A stretch of DNA of 64,000 bases from Clostridiales bacterium (lineage in GTDB: Bacteria; Bacillota; Clostridia; Oscillospirales; Oscillospiraceae), in assembly GCA_004553545.1 (NCBI GenBank), contig SFLD01000005.1, forward strand, positions 38,805 through 102,804, given 5' to 3'. The translations under genes and the position numbers were made by a program. Shown piece by piece: positions 1 through 8,640 of the stretch; positions within the stretch are counted from its first letter, which is position 1, and each line of letters starts with the position of its first letter. The notes below the pieces were generated by a model that saw only the letters and a program-made list of their open reading frames with translations, was not told the origin of the DNA and ran no database searches.

Positions 1-327
1 GGCACGGTCGGAGACCGGAAAGACCCGATTTCCCCGCTCCACCTTCAGCGGGACGCCCAGGCGCTCGAAGAAGGCCATGGTATCCCCGCTTCCCCAGCGG
101 GTAAAGGCACTGTAAAGGAATTTTCCGTTACGTGGGATATTGGCGAGAAGGCCCGGGAGATCCGTGTCGTTGGTAATGTTGCAGCGGCCCTTGCCGGTGA
201 TGTTCAGCTTCTTTCCCAGGCGCTCGTTGGGCTCCAGCAGCGTCACCTGCACGCCGCTCTCCGCCGCCGTGATGGCGGCCATCATGCCAGCGGGGCCCCC
301 GCCGACGACCACCACCCGCTTACTCAT
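1..327 (-). CDS. HI0933-family FAD/NAD(P)-binding oxidoreductase, cut by window edge
   Basis: Only the N-terminal 109 residues are present; the gene leaves the window at base 1. The start reads MSKRVVVVGGGPAGMMAAI, a Rossmann dinucleotide-binding fold (GGGPAG at residues 9-14), followed by an acidic strand end (LLEPNERLGKKL) and the TGKGRCNITN motif around residue 45 that is typical of the HI0933/YhiN family of flavoproteins of unsettled reaction. The ATG at 325-327 overlaps the end of the MurR/RpiR gene by 8 bases (ATGAGTAA), so the two are probably translationally coupled. Family assignment is firm; physiological function is not known. Confidence 0.85.
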   Translation of the reverse strand, partial: MSKRVVVVGGGPAGMMAAITAAESGVQVTLLEPNERLGKKLNITGKGRCNITNDTDLPGLLANIPRNGKFLYSAFTRWGSGDTMAFFERLGVPLKVERGNRVFPVSDRA

Positions 328-1186
328 CGTCGCCCTTTCCGAAGACGCCGTACTCGCCCCAGATGTCCTCCAGCTGGGCGAAGGTGGCCGTCACGTCCTG
401 GCCCATCCGCTGGCCGATGGAGACCAGGAGGGCGTTGACCATGCTTAGGGGGGCGGTGATGGAATCCACGAAGGAGATGAGCTCCCCGGCAGCCAGCAGG
501 GTGTTGTCCGCCAGCTGGTAGAGGGGGGAGACCTTGCTGTCTGTCAGGCCCAGGATGGCGGCACCCCGGTCCCGGGCGAACTTCACCACGTTCATGGTGA
601 CCTGGGAGTAGCGGGGGAAAGACATGACCACCAGGACATCTCCCTCCCCGATGCGGAAGAGCTGCTCGAAGATCTCGCCGGCGGCGTTACTCTGCACCAG
701 GGTGACGTTCTCGAAGATCAGGTGGAGGTAAAAGTTCAGGTACTCCGCGATGAAGTGGGAGGAGCGGAGGCCCAGGATGTAGATGTGCCGGGCGGCGATG
801 ATCTGCTCCACCGCGCCCTGGAAGGCGGCACGGTCCGTCTCCTCCGCCATGGAGCGAAGGCGCTCGCTCTCCCGCTGGAGGACGGTGTCCAGCACGTCCT
901 GGCCCAGGAGGAGGTCGTCCGCCGCCCGGATGCGCTGGGTGGAGGTCAGGCGGCCCCGGATCATCTCCTGCAGGGCCCTCTGCATGCTGGGATAGCCGTC
1001 GTAGCCCAGCTCGGCGGCGAAGCGGACCACCGTGGACTCGCTGACGCCCACCTCCTGCCCCAGCTTGCTGGCGGTCAGGAAGGCGGCCCGGTCAAAATTC
1101 TCCAGGATAAAGGCGGCGATCCGCTTCTGCCCCTTGGAGAAGCTCCCCAGATCGCGCTGGATGGTATGCAGGATGTTCTTCGTCAC
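320..1186 (-). CDS. MurR/RpiR-family transcriptional regulator (HTH + SIS)
   Basis: A 288-residue regulator. Residues about 1-80 form the RpiR helix-turn-helix (LGQEVGVSESTVVRFAAELG), and residues about 120-260 form a SIS sugar-phosphate-binding domain (YILGLRSSHFIAEYL; VVMSFPRYS). Such proteins usually sense phosphosugars such as MurNAc-6-P and control sugar catabolic genes; no sugar operon is adjacent here, so the ligand is unknown. An upstream in-frame ATG exists at 1216, but GTG at 1184-1186 is preferred because GGAGG sits 8 bases before it. A good sigma-A-type promoter lies at 1282-1310. Downstream it overlaps the FAD oxidoreductase. Confidence 0.85.
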   Translation of the reverse strand: MTKNILHTIQRDLGSFSKGQKRIAAFILENFDRAAFLTASKLGQEVGVSESTVVRFAAELGYDGYPSMQRALQEMIRGRLTSTQRIRAADDLLLGQDVLDTVLQRESERLRSMAEETDRAAFQGAVEQIIAARHIYILGLRSSHFIAEYLNFYLHLIFENVTLVQSNAAGEIFEQLFRIGEGDVLVVMSFPRYSQVTMNVVKFARDRGAAILGLTDSKVSPLYQLADNTLLAAGELISFVDSITAPLSMVNALLVSIGQRMGQDVTATFAQLEDIWGEYGVFGKGDDE

Positions 1187-1281
1187 GTTCCTCGCCTCCG
1201 GGGCAGTCGGCCCCATTCCCGGCAGATGCCGGGGGATGCCGCCGGGGAAAGGCCCGGCGGCGCAGTTTTCATCAAGATATC

Positions 1282-1310
1282 ATAATAGCATTTTCCCTGC
1301 CCGGTTTCAA
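1282..1310 (-). promoter_or_regulatory. Sigma-A-type promoter for the MurR/RpiR gene
   Basis: Reading the minus strand, TTGAAA at 1310-1305 is separated by 17 bases from TATTAT at 1287-1282, about 100 bases before the chosen GTG start. Confidence 0.65.
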
Positions 1311-1347
1311 TGACTTTCTGCCGGAAATTCTCCCCTTTTCCCAGGGC

Positions 1348-1376
1348 AAAAAGGGAGCGCGGGGTCTCCCCCGCGC
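1348..1376 (-). terminator. Rho-independent terminator after the pseudouridine synthase gene
   Basis: An 8-bp GC stem (arms 1357-1364 and 1368-1375) is followed on the minus strand by a run of five T (1348-1352). Confidence 0.7.
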
Positions 1377-1391
1377 CCTGGGCGCTGATGT

Positions 1392-2135
1392 TCATCTGCC
1401 GGGGCGAAGTCCCTTGGCGGACTTGGGAGTCTCCCCCTTCAGGGCAGAGACCTCCTCCGGCGTCAGGTCCCGCCAGGTGCCGGCCTTCAGGCTGCCGAGG
1501 GTCAGGCAGTCCTCCCGGATGCGGCGCAGCCGCAGCACCGTGAGGCCGCACTGGGCGCACATCCGGCGGATCTGGCGGTTCTTCCCCTGGCGGAGCGTCA
1601 GCTCCAGCAGGGCCCGGCCCTCCTCCTGCCGCAGAACGCGGACGCGCACCGGCGCAATGGGCTCCCCTTCCAGGGAGCGCATGGCTGCAAGACGCTCCGC
1701 TGCGCCGTCGGTGTCCCCCTGGACCGTCACCTGATAGGTCTTGGAGATCTCATGGCTGGGGTGGGTCAGGCGCTGGGCCAGGGCGCCGTCGTTGGTCAGG
1801 AGCAGCAGCCCCTCGGAGTCCCGGTCCAGCCGCCCCACGGGGTAGACCCGGACCCCGGCGTCCGCCACAAGGTCGGCCACGATCTTTCTCCCCCGCTCAT
1901 CCGAGAGGGTGGTGACGTAGCCCCGGGGCTTGTGGAGCATCAGGTAGCGGAAGCTCTCCGCCTTCGGGAGGGGCTTTCCGTCCACGGCGATGGCGTCCTT
2001 CTCCGCATCCGCCTTGTCCCCCAGGGCGGCGGGAACGCCGTTCACCGTGACCCGGCCCGCCGTGAGCCAGGTCTCCGCCGTCCGCCGGGAGCAGAGCCCC
2101 GCGGCGGAGAGGATCTTTTGCAGCCGTTCCTCCAA
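1392..2135 (-). CDS. rluB: 16S/23S rRNA pseudouridine synthase, RsuA/RluB family
   Basis: Predicted 247-residue enzyme that isomerises a uridine of rRNA to pseudouridine. An S4 RNA-binding domain is at the N-terminus (LQKILSAAGLCSRRTAE), and the catalytic domain carries the family signature VGRLDRDSEGLLLLTND with the essential Asp in GRLD, then the KTYQV and GKNRQIRRM motifs. An open frame extends to 2171, but a TTG start at 2133-2135 is preferred: AGGAAGGA lies 8 bases upstream, and the extension would only duplicate the end of the preceding carboxypeptidase gene. It is the last gene of the site-2-protease/scpAB block. RluB versus RsuA specificity is not decided by what I can see. Confidence 0.85.
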   Translation of the reverse strand: MEERLQKILSAAGLCSRRTAETWLTAGRVTVNGVPAALGDKADAEKDAIAVDGKPLPKAESFRYLMLHKPRGYVTTLSDERGRKIVADLVADAGVRVYPVGRLDRDSEGLLLLTNDGALAQRLTHPSHEISKTYQVTVQGDTDGAAERLAAMRSLEGEPIAPVRVRVLRQEEGRALLELTLRQGKNRQIRRMCAQCGLTVLRLRRIREDCLTLGSLKAGTWRDLTPEEVSALKGETPKSAKGLRPGR

Positions 2136-2140
2136 TGGTA

Positions 2141-3229
2141 TTATCCTTCCTTTTCCAGTGTGTGGAGCCAATCCGTGGCGCTGGGCAGCCGGGGCGGTAC
2201 GCTCTTTCCGCAGAGAAGCGGGACGCTTCCCACTTCCTTGCCCCGGCAGGTGATGACAGCCTCCCCCACCTCCGCCCCCAGGGGGGCGTCCGCCAGAGTC
2301 TCCGGGAAGCTGGCTTTCACCGTGACGGTCTCCTCCGCCGAGGTGGGCCAGCGGAAGCTTGCCCCCGCCCGGAGGGGGATGTCCTGCCCCTCCGCCCGGG
2401 CGTAGCCCAGGATCTCGCCCCGGGCCACCACGGTCTTGGCGGGGTAGGCGGAGAAGCCATAGTCAAAGAGGGCGGAGTGGTCCGCCCAGTCGTTGCCGTC
2501 CTGCAGCGTGACGGCGATGAGTCGCTGGCCGTCCCGCTCCGCGCAGGAGACCAGGGTCCGCCCGGCGGCACGGGTATAGCCGGTCTTGAGACCCACGCAG
2601 TCCGCACGGTAGCTGAGGAGCTTATTGTGATTCGTGAGGGTCCGCCCGCCGATGGTGACGCTCCGGGTGGAGGCGATGCGAAGCAGCGTGGGGTCCGCCG
2701 CCGCGGCCCGGCCCAGCTTCGCCATGTCGAGGGCCGTGGAGTAATGTCCCTCGGCGTCCAGGCCGTTGGGATTCGCGAAGGAGGAATTGGTCATCCCCAG
2801 CTCCGCCGCCGTCTCGTTCATCAGTGCCACGAAATGGGGCACGTCCCCCGCCACCGCATCTGCGATGGCCACGGCGGCATCGTTGCCGGAGGAGAGCAGC
2901 AGGCCGTAGAGCAGGGTCTCCAGCGTCAGCTTCTCCCCCGCCTTCAGGTACATGGAGCTGCCCTCCACCCCGGCGGCGTCCCGGCCCACGGTGCAGACCA
3001 TGTTAAGATCCGCGTGCCGGATGGCCACGAGAGCCGTCATCAGTTTCGTGGTGGAGGCGATGCGCATCCTGGCGTCGGCATTCTGGCTGTAGAGCACCCG
3101 GCCGCTGTCCGCGTCCATCAGGACGGCAGAAACCGCGGAAGTACTGACCGCTGCCGTCCGGCAAGGCAAAACACTTAACAGAAGCAGCAGGCAGAGCAGG
3201 GAGCGAAAAAGGCGTTTGCGCCACTTCAA
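2141..3229 (-). CDS. D-alanyl-D-alanine carboxypeptidase (S11, DacF/PBP5 type)
   Basis: A secreted penicillin-binding protein of 362 residues that trims the terminal D-Ala of peptidoglycan stem peptides. It has a signal peptide (residues 1-27, hydrophobic LLCLLLLLSVLP), then all three active-site motifs: S59-T-T-K62, S114-G-N116 and K214-T-G216. The C-terminal domain from about residue 270 is the beta-rich PBP5_C type. The start is TTG at 3227-3229, preceded by GGGGTGAT. It lies between ytfJ and the pseudouridine synthase, a neighbourhood that suggests a role linked to sporulation or envelope maintenance (inference). No C-terminal amphipathic anchor was confidently seen. Confidence 0.9.
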   Translation of the reverse strand: MKWRKRLFRSLLCLLLLLSVLPCRTAAVSTSAVSAVLMDADSGRVLYSQNADARMRIASTTKLMTALVAIRHADLNMVCTVGRDAAGVEGSSMYLKAGEKLTLETLLYGLLLSSGNDAAVAIADAVAGDVPHFVALMNETAAELGMTNSSFANPNGLDAEGHYSTALDMAKLGRAAAADPTLLRIASTRSVTIGGRTLTNHNKLLSYRADCVGLKTGYTRAAGRTLVSCAERDGQRLIAVTLQDGNDWADHSALFDYGFSAYPAKTVVARGEILGYARAEGQDIPLRAGASFRWPTSAEETVTVKASFPETLADAPLGAEVGEAVITCRGKEVGSVPLLCGKSVPPRLPSATDWLHTLEKEG

Positions 3230-3271
3230 CTGATATCACCCCGTTTCAAAAGGTGCTATCAGTATACCCCG

Positions 3272-3664
3272 TCAGAGGGTCTCTGTCCCCTTCTTTTTGT
3301 CGAGATAATTTTCCACCCGGTCCATGACCTCCGGCACGAGATCGATGACCCGGTCCACGGTGCTGATGGGAGGCACGGCCACGGGCATCACCCGGGTGAC
3401 GCCGTCCTTGATGACGAGAAAGGCCACGGGATCGATCTTGACCCCGGCGCCGCTGCCGCCGCCGAAGCTCTGGCCGGTCTTTCCGTAGTCACCGCCGCCG
3501 CTGCCGAAGCCCACGGACACCCGGGAGATGGGGATGAGGGTCACGCCGTCCGCCGTGACGATGGGTTCGCCCACGATGCTCTTGGTGTCCACCATCTCGT
3601 GCACCTTCTCCATGGCGGTGCGCATCAGGTCGCTGAGGGGGGATTTCCGCTCCATCTGTTCCAT
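3272..3664 (-). CDS. ytfJ: Sporulation protein YtfJ (GerW family)
   Basis: A 130-residue protein with the YtfJ/GerW signature: N-terminal helix, SIVGEPIVTADGVTLIPISRV, then a glycine-rich stretch (GFGSGGGDYGKTGQSFGGGS) and VAFLVIKDG. In Bacillus the family is made in the spore and affects germination; the biochemical role is not established. It follows the DUF2953 gene by 15 bases, the same pairing as ytfI-ytfJ in Bacillus, which supports both calls. Its promoter was not identified; it may be read from the scpAB transcript. Confidence 0.92.
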   Translation of the reverse strand: MEQMERKSPLSDLMRTAMEKVHEMVDTKSIVGEPIVTADGVTLIPISRVSVGFGSGGGDYGKTGQSFGGGSGAGVKIDPVAFLVIKDGVTRVMPVAVPPISTVDRVIDLVPEVMDRVENYLDKKKGTETL

Positions 3665-3679
3665 GAAAACCGTCCTTTC

Positions 3680-4369
3680 TTACGCTGCCGTTTCCGGCGG
3701 CTCCTCCGCCCTGACGGGCGGGGTCTTTTCCTTGGTGTCGTCTTCCCGGTGGCGCTTGCGGTAGTGGAGGAACCACTTGACGGCCGGGATCAGCAGGGCA
3801 AAGCCCATGGCGAAGAGGGTGCCGAGACGCAGCGTCACCGCCGCCTCGCCGGAGACCTCGGTCTTTTCCGCGTCGAAGTTGACATCCGTATGGATATGGG
3901 GATCCGGGATGTGCATCCACCGCTGCAGCTGGGGCATCCCGGCCCAAACGGCCGCCTGGAGGTAGCCGAACTTCTCCGCCGCGTCCGCCGGGTCGTTCTT
4001 CCCGCCCAGGACCAGAGAGACACAGAGCGGGTCGATCCGGATGCCCCGTCCCAGCTTGCGGAGGGCTCGCTTCAGAGCCGGGAGCAGCAGCTGCAGCGCC
4101 TCCCGGATGTCCTCTTTTCCGGGCTTCGGGAGGGGCTGGCGGTCTTTTGGGGCCTTTTCCTTGGCGGGTTTCTCCTTTTTCTGTTTTGCCTTTTTGGGCT
4201 TCTCCTTCCCGGGTTTCCCTTCTTTCTTCGGGACAAGCGGGAGCCGTACCGGGCCCAGGATGGCCGTGACGCGGGTCTCTGCCCCCCAGGAGGCCCGGAC
4301 GCCCAGGCGCAGAAGGCAAAGGAGCGCGATCAGGAGGGCCAGCACAGCCAGAATTTTCAGAAACAGCAT
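3680..4369 (-). CDS. DUF2953 domain protein (YtfI-like)
   Basis: A 229-residue membrane-associated protein of unknown function. Residues 1-25 form an N-terminal membrane helix (MLFLKILAVLALLIALLCLLRL). A lysine/glutamate/proline-rich charged linker follows at about 50-85, and a second hydrophobic helix (TLFAMGFALLIPAVKWFLHY) lies near residues 180-205. DUF2953 proteins sit directly upstream of ytfJ in many spore formers, as here. The highly charged linker looks disordered. Function is inferred only from neighbourhood. Confidence 0.8.
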   Translation of the reverse strand: MLFLKILAVLALLIALLCLLRLGVRASWGAETRVTAILGPVRLPLVPKKEGKPGKEKPKKAKQKKEKPAKEKAPKDRQPLPKPGKEDIREALQLLLPALKRALRKLGRGIRIDPLCVSLVLGGKNDPADAAEKFGYLQAAVWAGMPQLQRWMHIPDPHIHTDVNFDAEKTEVSGEAAVTLRLGTLFAMGFALLIPAVKWFLHYRKRHREDDTKEKTPPVRAEEPPETAA

Positions 4370-4409
4370 GGCGTCCCTCCCTTCCTGAAATCATGATCCG
4401 CGCGTAGGC

Positions 4410-5036
4410 TCAGTCCTCGGTCTCCGCCTCCGGCGGGTCGCTGGGCAGGTCCTCCCGCACGGCGTTCTCCGGGTCGATGAGGGCGCCGTCCTCTCCCAGG
4501 CGGAGTTGGCCCTCCTCGGCCAGGTCCGGCATCTCGGGGAGGTCATCCAGGCTGGTGAGGTGGAAGGCCCGGAGGAACTTCTTCGTGGTGCGGTAGAGAT
4601 GGGGCCGGCCCGGCACCTGCAGGCGGCCGGCCTCCTCAATGAGGCCCCGGTTCAGGAGGAGGCCCACGGTATAGGCGCTGTCCACGCCCCGGATCTGGTC
4701 CACGTAGGCCCGGGTGGTGGGCTGATAGTAGGCGATGATGGTGAGGACCTCCAGCGCCGGCTGGGAGAGCTTCGCGGGCTTGCGGATCTCAAAGGCCTTG
4801 CGGATGACGTCCGCGTAGTCCGGAGAGGAGCAGAGCTGCCAGCTGTCCTCCATCCGGAGGAGGCGGATGCCCCGGCGCTCGTAGGCGTAGTAGTCCATGA
4901 GCTTCTGCAGGATGCGCTCCGTCGTGGGCCGGTCCAGGTCCAGTGCGGTGCAGATCCGGTCGATCTGCACCGGCTCGCCGGAGGCAAAGAGGATGCCCTC
5001 GATGGCGGATTCCAGTTCCTTCACGTCAAGATCCAT
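4410..5036 (-). CDS. scpB: Segregation and condensation protein B
   Basis: A 208-residue winged-helix dimer protein, the kleisin-associated subunit of the SMC-ScpAB condensin that compacts and segregates the chromosome. Visible landmarks are ESAIEGILFASGEPV at the N-terminus and the conserved ALEVLTIIAYYQPTTRAYVDQIRGV stretch near residues 88-113, then LLNRGLIEEAGR and KFLRAFHL. The acidic C-terminal tail is typical. It starts 12 bases after scpA with AAGGAGG, so the two subunits are made from one mRNA. Confidence 0.95.
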   Translation of the reverse strand: MDLDVKELESAIEGILFASGEPVQIDRICTALDLDRPTTERILQKLMDYYAYERRGIRLLRMEDSWQLCSSPDYADVIRKAFEIRKPAKLSQPALEVLTIIAYYQPTTRAYVDQIRGVDSAYTVGLLLNRGLIEEAGRLQVPGRPHLYRTTKKFLRAFHLTSLDDLPEMPDLAEEGQLRLGEDGALIDPENAVREDLPSDPPEAETED

Positions 5037-5048
5037 GGGGCTTCCTCC

Positions 5049-5831
5049 TTAGAATTTGATGTCGTCCGGCAGGTCCCGGAGCTGCTTGACAGTGCAGTCC
5101 TGCTGGGAACCGGCAAGACGGATGACAGATGCCTTACAGAGCTCCAGCACCGCCAGGAAGGTGGCCACCACCTCGCTGCGGCTGCGGCTGCCCCGGAAGA
5201 GCTGCAGAAAGCACAGCATCCCTCCCTGCTTCAGGTGGCGGAGGATGTCCCGGGCCTTGCTCTCCACCGGGTAGGGCTCCCGCTGGACGATCTGGGCGAA
5301 GGCCGCCTTGGGGGGCGGCATCTTCCGCTCCGCCCGGTTCTGGATCTCCGCCAGCGCCAGGACCAGGTCCCCCGGCTGGTGGCGGTATTCGTAGATCTTG
5401 CCCCGCTCCATGGGCTCCGGGCCCCGGGTCTCGATGCGGCGGCCGAACTCCTCCATCGGCTCCAGGCGCTTGGCGGCCTGGCGGACCTTGGCGTAGCTCT
5501 CATGGCGGCGGCGCTCCTCCAGGGACTGGATCAGGGCGTCCATCTCGCTCTTGGCCTCCTCATCCTCCAGAGAGAGGAGCATCCGGGTCTTGAGGTAGAC
5601 CAGGTGGGAGGCCATGGTGACGAACTCGCTGGCGATCTCCAGGTCCATCTGCCGCCGCTGCTGCAGCCAGGCCACATACTGGTCGCAGATCAGGGCCACG
5701 GAGATGTCCTGGATCTCCATCCTGTTCTTGCTGAGAAGGAAGAGGATCAGGTCCAAGGGACCCTCAAAGTCCTGCATCTCCTCCGTCCGGGTGCGGACCA
5801 CCTTTTCCAGTTTATAGACAGGGTTCTCCAA
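5049..5831 (-). CDS. scpA: Segregation and condensation protein A (kleisin)
   Basis: A 260-residue bacterial kleisin that bridges the SMC heads and binds ScpB. The N-terminal signature FEGPLDLILFLLSKNRMEIQDI (residues 22-43) binds the SMC neck, and the C-terminal winged helix (VATFLAVLELCKASVIRL) binds the SMC cap. The chosen start is TTG at 5829-5831, preceded by AGGTG at 7 bases. It follows the site-2 protease gene by 11 bases and is followed by scpB. Confidence 0.95.
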   Translation of the reverse strand: MENPVYKLEKVVRTRTEEMQDFEGPLDLILFLLSKNRMEIQDISVALICDQYVAWLQQRRQMDLEIASEFVTMASHLVYLKTRMLLSLEDEEAKSEMDALIQSLEERRRHESYAKVRQAAKRLEPMEEFGRRIETRGPEPMERGKIYEYRHQPGDLVLALAEIQNRAERKMPPPKAAFAQIVQREPYPVESKARDILRHLKQGGMLCFLQLFRGSRSRSEVVATFLAVLELCKASVIRLAGSQQDCTVKQLRDLPDDIKF

Positions 5832-5842
5832 ATGGCTTCACC

Positions 5843-6496
5843 TCAGTAGATCAGGTTGACGAACAGTTGCCAGACCCAGTTGATGGCGGCGCTGATGGCG
5901 CCGCCGCCCACCCCCTGGAAGGAGAGAAAAATGAGCAGCAGCATCCCGTAGCGCTCATAGCGCATCAGCTGGAAGTAGGTCCGGTCCGGCAGGAAGGCCG
6001 CCAGGACCTTGGAGCCGTCCAGCGGCGGGATGGGGACCAGGTTGAAGACGCCCAGGCCGATGGAGAGGACGGCGGTATCCAGCAGGAAGCCGAAGACAAG
6101 GTTCCAGAGGTCGGAATAGGGGGCGAAGTCGTAGATGAGGCGGCTGCACAGCAGCAGGAGCAACGCCAGCAGCAGGTTGGAGACCGGACCCGCCAGGGCG
6201 GTGAGGGCCATGCCCTGCTTGGGCTTCCGGAAATAGCGGGGGTCCACCGGAACGGGCTTGGCCCAGCCGAAGCCGCAGAAGAACATCATGCAGAGGCCGA
6301 TCCAGTCGATGTGCCGCAGGGGGTTCAGGCTCAGGCGGTGCATGGATTTTGCCGTGGGGTCTCCCAGGGCGTAGGCGGCGAGGCCGTGGCAGGTCTCGTG
6401 GATGGTGAGGCAGAGGAAGACGCCCACAAGGCGCGTAGCGGCGTCCGTCAGGGAGCCGATGTCCAGCGCCTGAAAGAGATCTTTGAGATAGCTCAT
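5843..6496 (-). CDS. Site-2 protease-like M50 zinc metallopeptidase (rhomboid-independent)
   Basis: A 217-residue polytopic membrane protein with the zinc-binding HExxH motif H33-E-T-C-H37 in its first helix and the second M50 motif NLVPIPPLDG near residue 145, which supplies the third metal ligand. These define the SREBPF/FtsP-like intramembrane protease family. Substrates are not known for this soluble-domain-free subgroup, though it is regularly found next to scpA in Clostridia. ATG is preceded by GGAGG at a good distance. It is probably the first gene of the scpAB operon. Confidence 0.88.
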   Translation of the reverse strand: MSYLKDLFQALDIGSLTDAATRLVGVFLCLTIHETCHGLAAYALGDPTAKSMHRLSLNPLRHIDWIGLCMMFFCGFGWAKPVPVDPRYFRKPKQGMALTALAGPVSNLLLALLLLLCSRLIYDFAPYSDLWNLVFGFLLDTAVLSIGLGVFNLVPIPPLDGSKVLAAFLPDRTYFQLMRYERYGMLLLIFLSFQGVGGGAISAAINWVWQLFVNLIY

Positions 6497-6647
6497 GGGG
6501 TTCCCTCCGTTTTTCGTTCCAGGGCAATGGGTCCGGACAGAAAAACTCCCCAGACGATATTACCCCAATTGTAACTTGAATAATTCATTATAGCACTTTT
6601 TTCCCCCCGGCACAAGAGAAAATGCCATGCCTCCCCTGCCGCGGCAG

Positions 6648-6685
6648 AAAAAGCGCCCCGGGGCGGCTGCCCCGGGGCGCTTTTC
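6648..6685 (-). terminator. Terminator of the rpsB-tsf operon
   Basis: A long, almost perfect GC stem-loop (arms about 6650-6663 and 6670-6683) just after the tsf stop, followed by a T-run on the minus strand. Confidence 0.85.
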
Positions 6686-6711
6686 ATTCGGTCAGAAATT
6701 CCCGGCGGGAA

Positions 6712-7629
6712 TCACTTCACCATCTTGGCGATCTCCTCGGCGAAGTTCTCCTGCTTCTTCTCAATGCCCTCGCCCTTCTCGAAGCGGACGGCGTTGACGA
6801 AGGTGACCTTGCCGCCCAGCTTCTTGGCGGCGTCGGCGATATAGTCCTCCACGGTGCCGGTGAAAATGTCGCCGCGGACGAACTCCTGCTGCAGCAGGCA
6901 GTTCTCGGAGTAGAACTTGTTGAGCTTACCGGCGGCGATCTTCTCCTTGACGGCGTCGGGCTTATTGGCCATCTTGGGATCGTTGGCCATCTGAGCCACC
7001 AGGATCTTCTTCTCCTCGTCCAGGACATCCTGGGTGACGCTGCTCTTATCCCAGAAGCGGGGATTCAGGGCGGCGATCTGCATGGCGACGTCCTTGCCGA
7101 TGGCGGTGGCGTCGATGCCGCCCTCCACGGTTAGGTTCACGAGAACGCCGATCTTGCCGCCGGCGTGGATATAGGGAACGGTGAAGCCCTCGGTGAAGAA
7201 GGCGAAGCGGCGGACCTTGATGTTCTCGCCGATGACGAGGACCATCTCCTGAGTCTGCTGGGTGACGGTGAGCTCGGTGCCCAGATACTTGCACTCCAGC
7301 AGCTCCTCGAGGGTGGCGGGCTTATTGGCGGCCACGGTGGCGGCAACGCCCTTGACGAAGTCCACGAACTTCTCGTTCTTGCCCACGAAGTCGGTCTCGG
7401 CGTTGACCTCGACGACCACGCCCACACCGTCGATGACGGCGGCGTAAGCCATGCCCTCGGCGGCGATGCGGCCGGCCTTCTTGGCGGAAGCGGCCAGGCC
7501 CTTCTCCCGCAGGAACTCCACGGCCTTGTCCATGTCGCCGTCAGAGGCGGCCAGGGCCTTCTTGCAGTCCATCATGCCCACGCCGGTCATCTCGCGCAGG
7601 GTCTTCACATCGGCAGCAGTAAATGCCAT
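6712..7629 (-). CDS. tsf: Translation elongation factor Ts
   Basis: A 305-residue guanine-nucleotide exchange factor that regenerates EF-Tu-GTP in the cytoplasm. The N-terminal UBA-like domain and the diagnostic TGVGMMDCKKAL motif (residues 14-25) are clear, followed by the dimerisation core (VEVNAETDFVGKNEKF; VLVNLTVEGG; VAMQIAALNP). Two in-frame ATGs exist; the one at 7627-7629 is preferred because AGGAGG is 8 bases upstream, whereas ATG 7633-7635 would be only 2 bases from it. It sits 67 bases after rpsB with a hairpin in between, the universal rpsB-tsf order. Confidence 0.96.
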   Translation of the reverse strand: MAFTAADVKTLREMTGVGMMDCKKALAASDGDMDKAVEFLREKGLAASAKKAGRIAAEGMAYAAVIDGVGVVVEVNAETDFVGKNEKFVDFVKGVAATVAANKPATLEELLECKYLGTELTVTQQTQEMVLVIGENIKVRRFAFFTEGFTVPYIHAGGKIGVLVNLTVEGGIDATAIGKDVAMQIAALNPRFWDKSSVTQDVLDEEKKILVAQMANDPKMANKPDAVKEKIAAGKLNKFYSENCLLQQEFVRGDIFTGTVEDYIADAAKKLGGKVTFVNAVRFEKGEGIEKKQENFAEEIAKMVK

Positions 7630-7656
7630 TTTCATATCCTCCTATAGTTCAAGTAT

Positions 7657-7681
7657 CGGGAGGGGCCTTCCGCCCCTCCCG
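7657..7681 (-). terminator. Hairpin between rpsB and tsf (partial terminator or processing site)
   Basis: A perfect 9-10 bp GC inverted repeat (7657-7666 / 7672-7681) in the rpsB-tsf spacer with no T-run, so it is more likely to tune readthrough or mRNA stability than to end transcription. Confidence 0.5.
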
Positions 7682-7696
7682 GCAGGCGCTCGGAAA

Positions 7697-8428
7697 TTAC
7701 TCGGCGGACTCGTCCTTGGCGGCGTCCTCCATCTGCTCGCCCTGCTTGCCTTCCAGCACGGCGTTGGCCATGATGGAGGAGATCAGCTTGATGGCGCGGA
7801 TGGCGTCGTCGTTGCCGGGGATGACGTAGTCGATCTCATCGGGATCGCAGTTGGTGTCGGCGATGGCCACCACGGGGATGCCCAGCTTGTGAGCCTCGGC
7901 GATGGCGTTGCGCTCCTTGCGGGTGTCCACGATGAAGAGGGCGCCGGGGAGGGTCTTCATATCTTTGACGCCGCCCAGATACTTCTCCAGCTTCTCGATC
8001 TCGCCCAGGTGCTTCATGACTTCCTTCTTGGGGAGCATGTCGAAGGTGCCGTCGGTCTGCATGGTCTTGAGCTGGTTGAGACGGTCCACGCGGGTGCGCA
8101 TGGTCTTGAAGTTGGTCATCATGCCGCCCAGCCAACGGGCGTTGACATAGTACTGGCCGCAGCGCAGAGCCTCGTCCCGGATAGCGTCCTGGGCCTGCTT
8201 CTTGGTGCCGACGAAGAGCAGGGACTTGCCGCTGGCGGAGAGCTCACGGACGAAGCTGTAGGCCTCTTCCAGCTTGCGGACGGTCTTCTGCAGGTCCACG
8301 ATATAGATGCCGTTGCGCTCGGTGTAGATATAGGGAGCCATCTTGGGGTTCCACCGGCGGGTCTGGTGACCGAAGTGGACGCCCGCCTCCAGCAGGGCCT
8401 TCATGGAAACGACGTTGGAATTTGCCAT
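7697..8428 (-). CDS. rpsB: 30S ribosomal protein S2
   Basis: A 243-residue small-subunit ribosomal protein that helps join S1 and mRNA to the 30S platform. The start [20 protein letters not shown] and the conserved [31 protein letters not shown] and [19 protein letters not shown] motifs are unmistakable. The frame is open to 8578, but ATG at 8426-8428 with AGGAGGAACAAGA upstream is the real start; the extension would cover the promoter. The C-terminal tail is acidic and short. Confidence 0.97.
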   Translation of the reverse strand: MANSNVVSMKALLEAGVHFGHQTRRWNPKMAPYIYTERNGIYIVDLQKTVRKLEEAYSFVRELSASGKSLLFVGTKKQAQDAIRDEALRCGQYYVNARWLGGMMTNFKTMRTRVDRLNQLKTMQTDGTFDMLPKKEVMKHLGEIEKLEKYLGGVKDMKTLPGALFIVDTRKERNAIAEAHKLGIPVVAIADTNCDPDEIDYVIPGNDDAIRAIKLISSIMANAVLEGKQGEQMEDAAKDESAE

Positions 8429-8549
8429 TTTTCTTGTTCCTCCTAGTAAATTTAGTTCTGCCTCTGACTGCCTCCTCCCCCCTGCCAACCCATCGCCAGA
8501 CGGTTTTGGGCACAGACAAAGAGTCCGCAGCCATGCGGAATGCTGTGAT

Positions 8550-8578
8550 ATGATACCATAAGGCGCCGGAAAAGGCAA
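8550..8578 (-). promoter_or_regulatory. Promoter of rpsB-tsf
   Basis: Minus-strand TTGCCT (8578-8573), 17-base spacer, TATCAT (8555-8550). It leaves an untranslated leader of about 115 bases before rpsB, long enough for autogenous control by S2, though I did not recognise a specific S2 leader fold. Confidence 0.6.
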
Positions 8579-8640
8579 GGCCTTTTCGGAAATTTTTTAC
8601 GGAATTTCCGGCCTTTCCTCCCCTTTTTGAGGAATTTTCC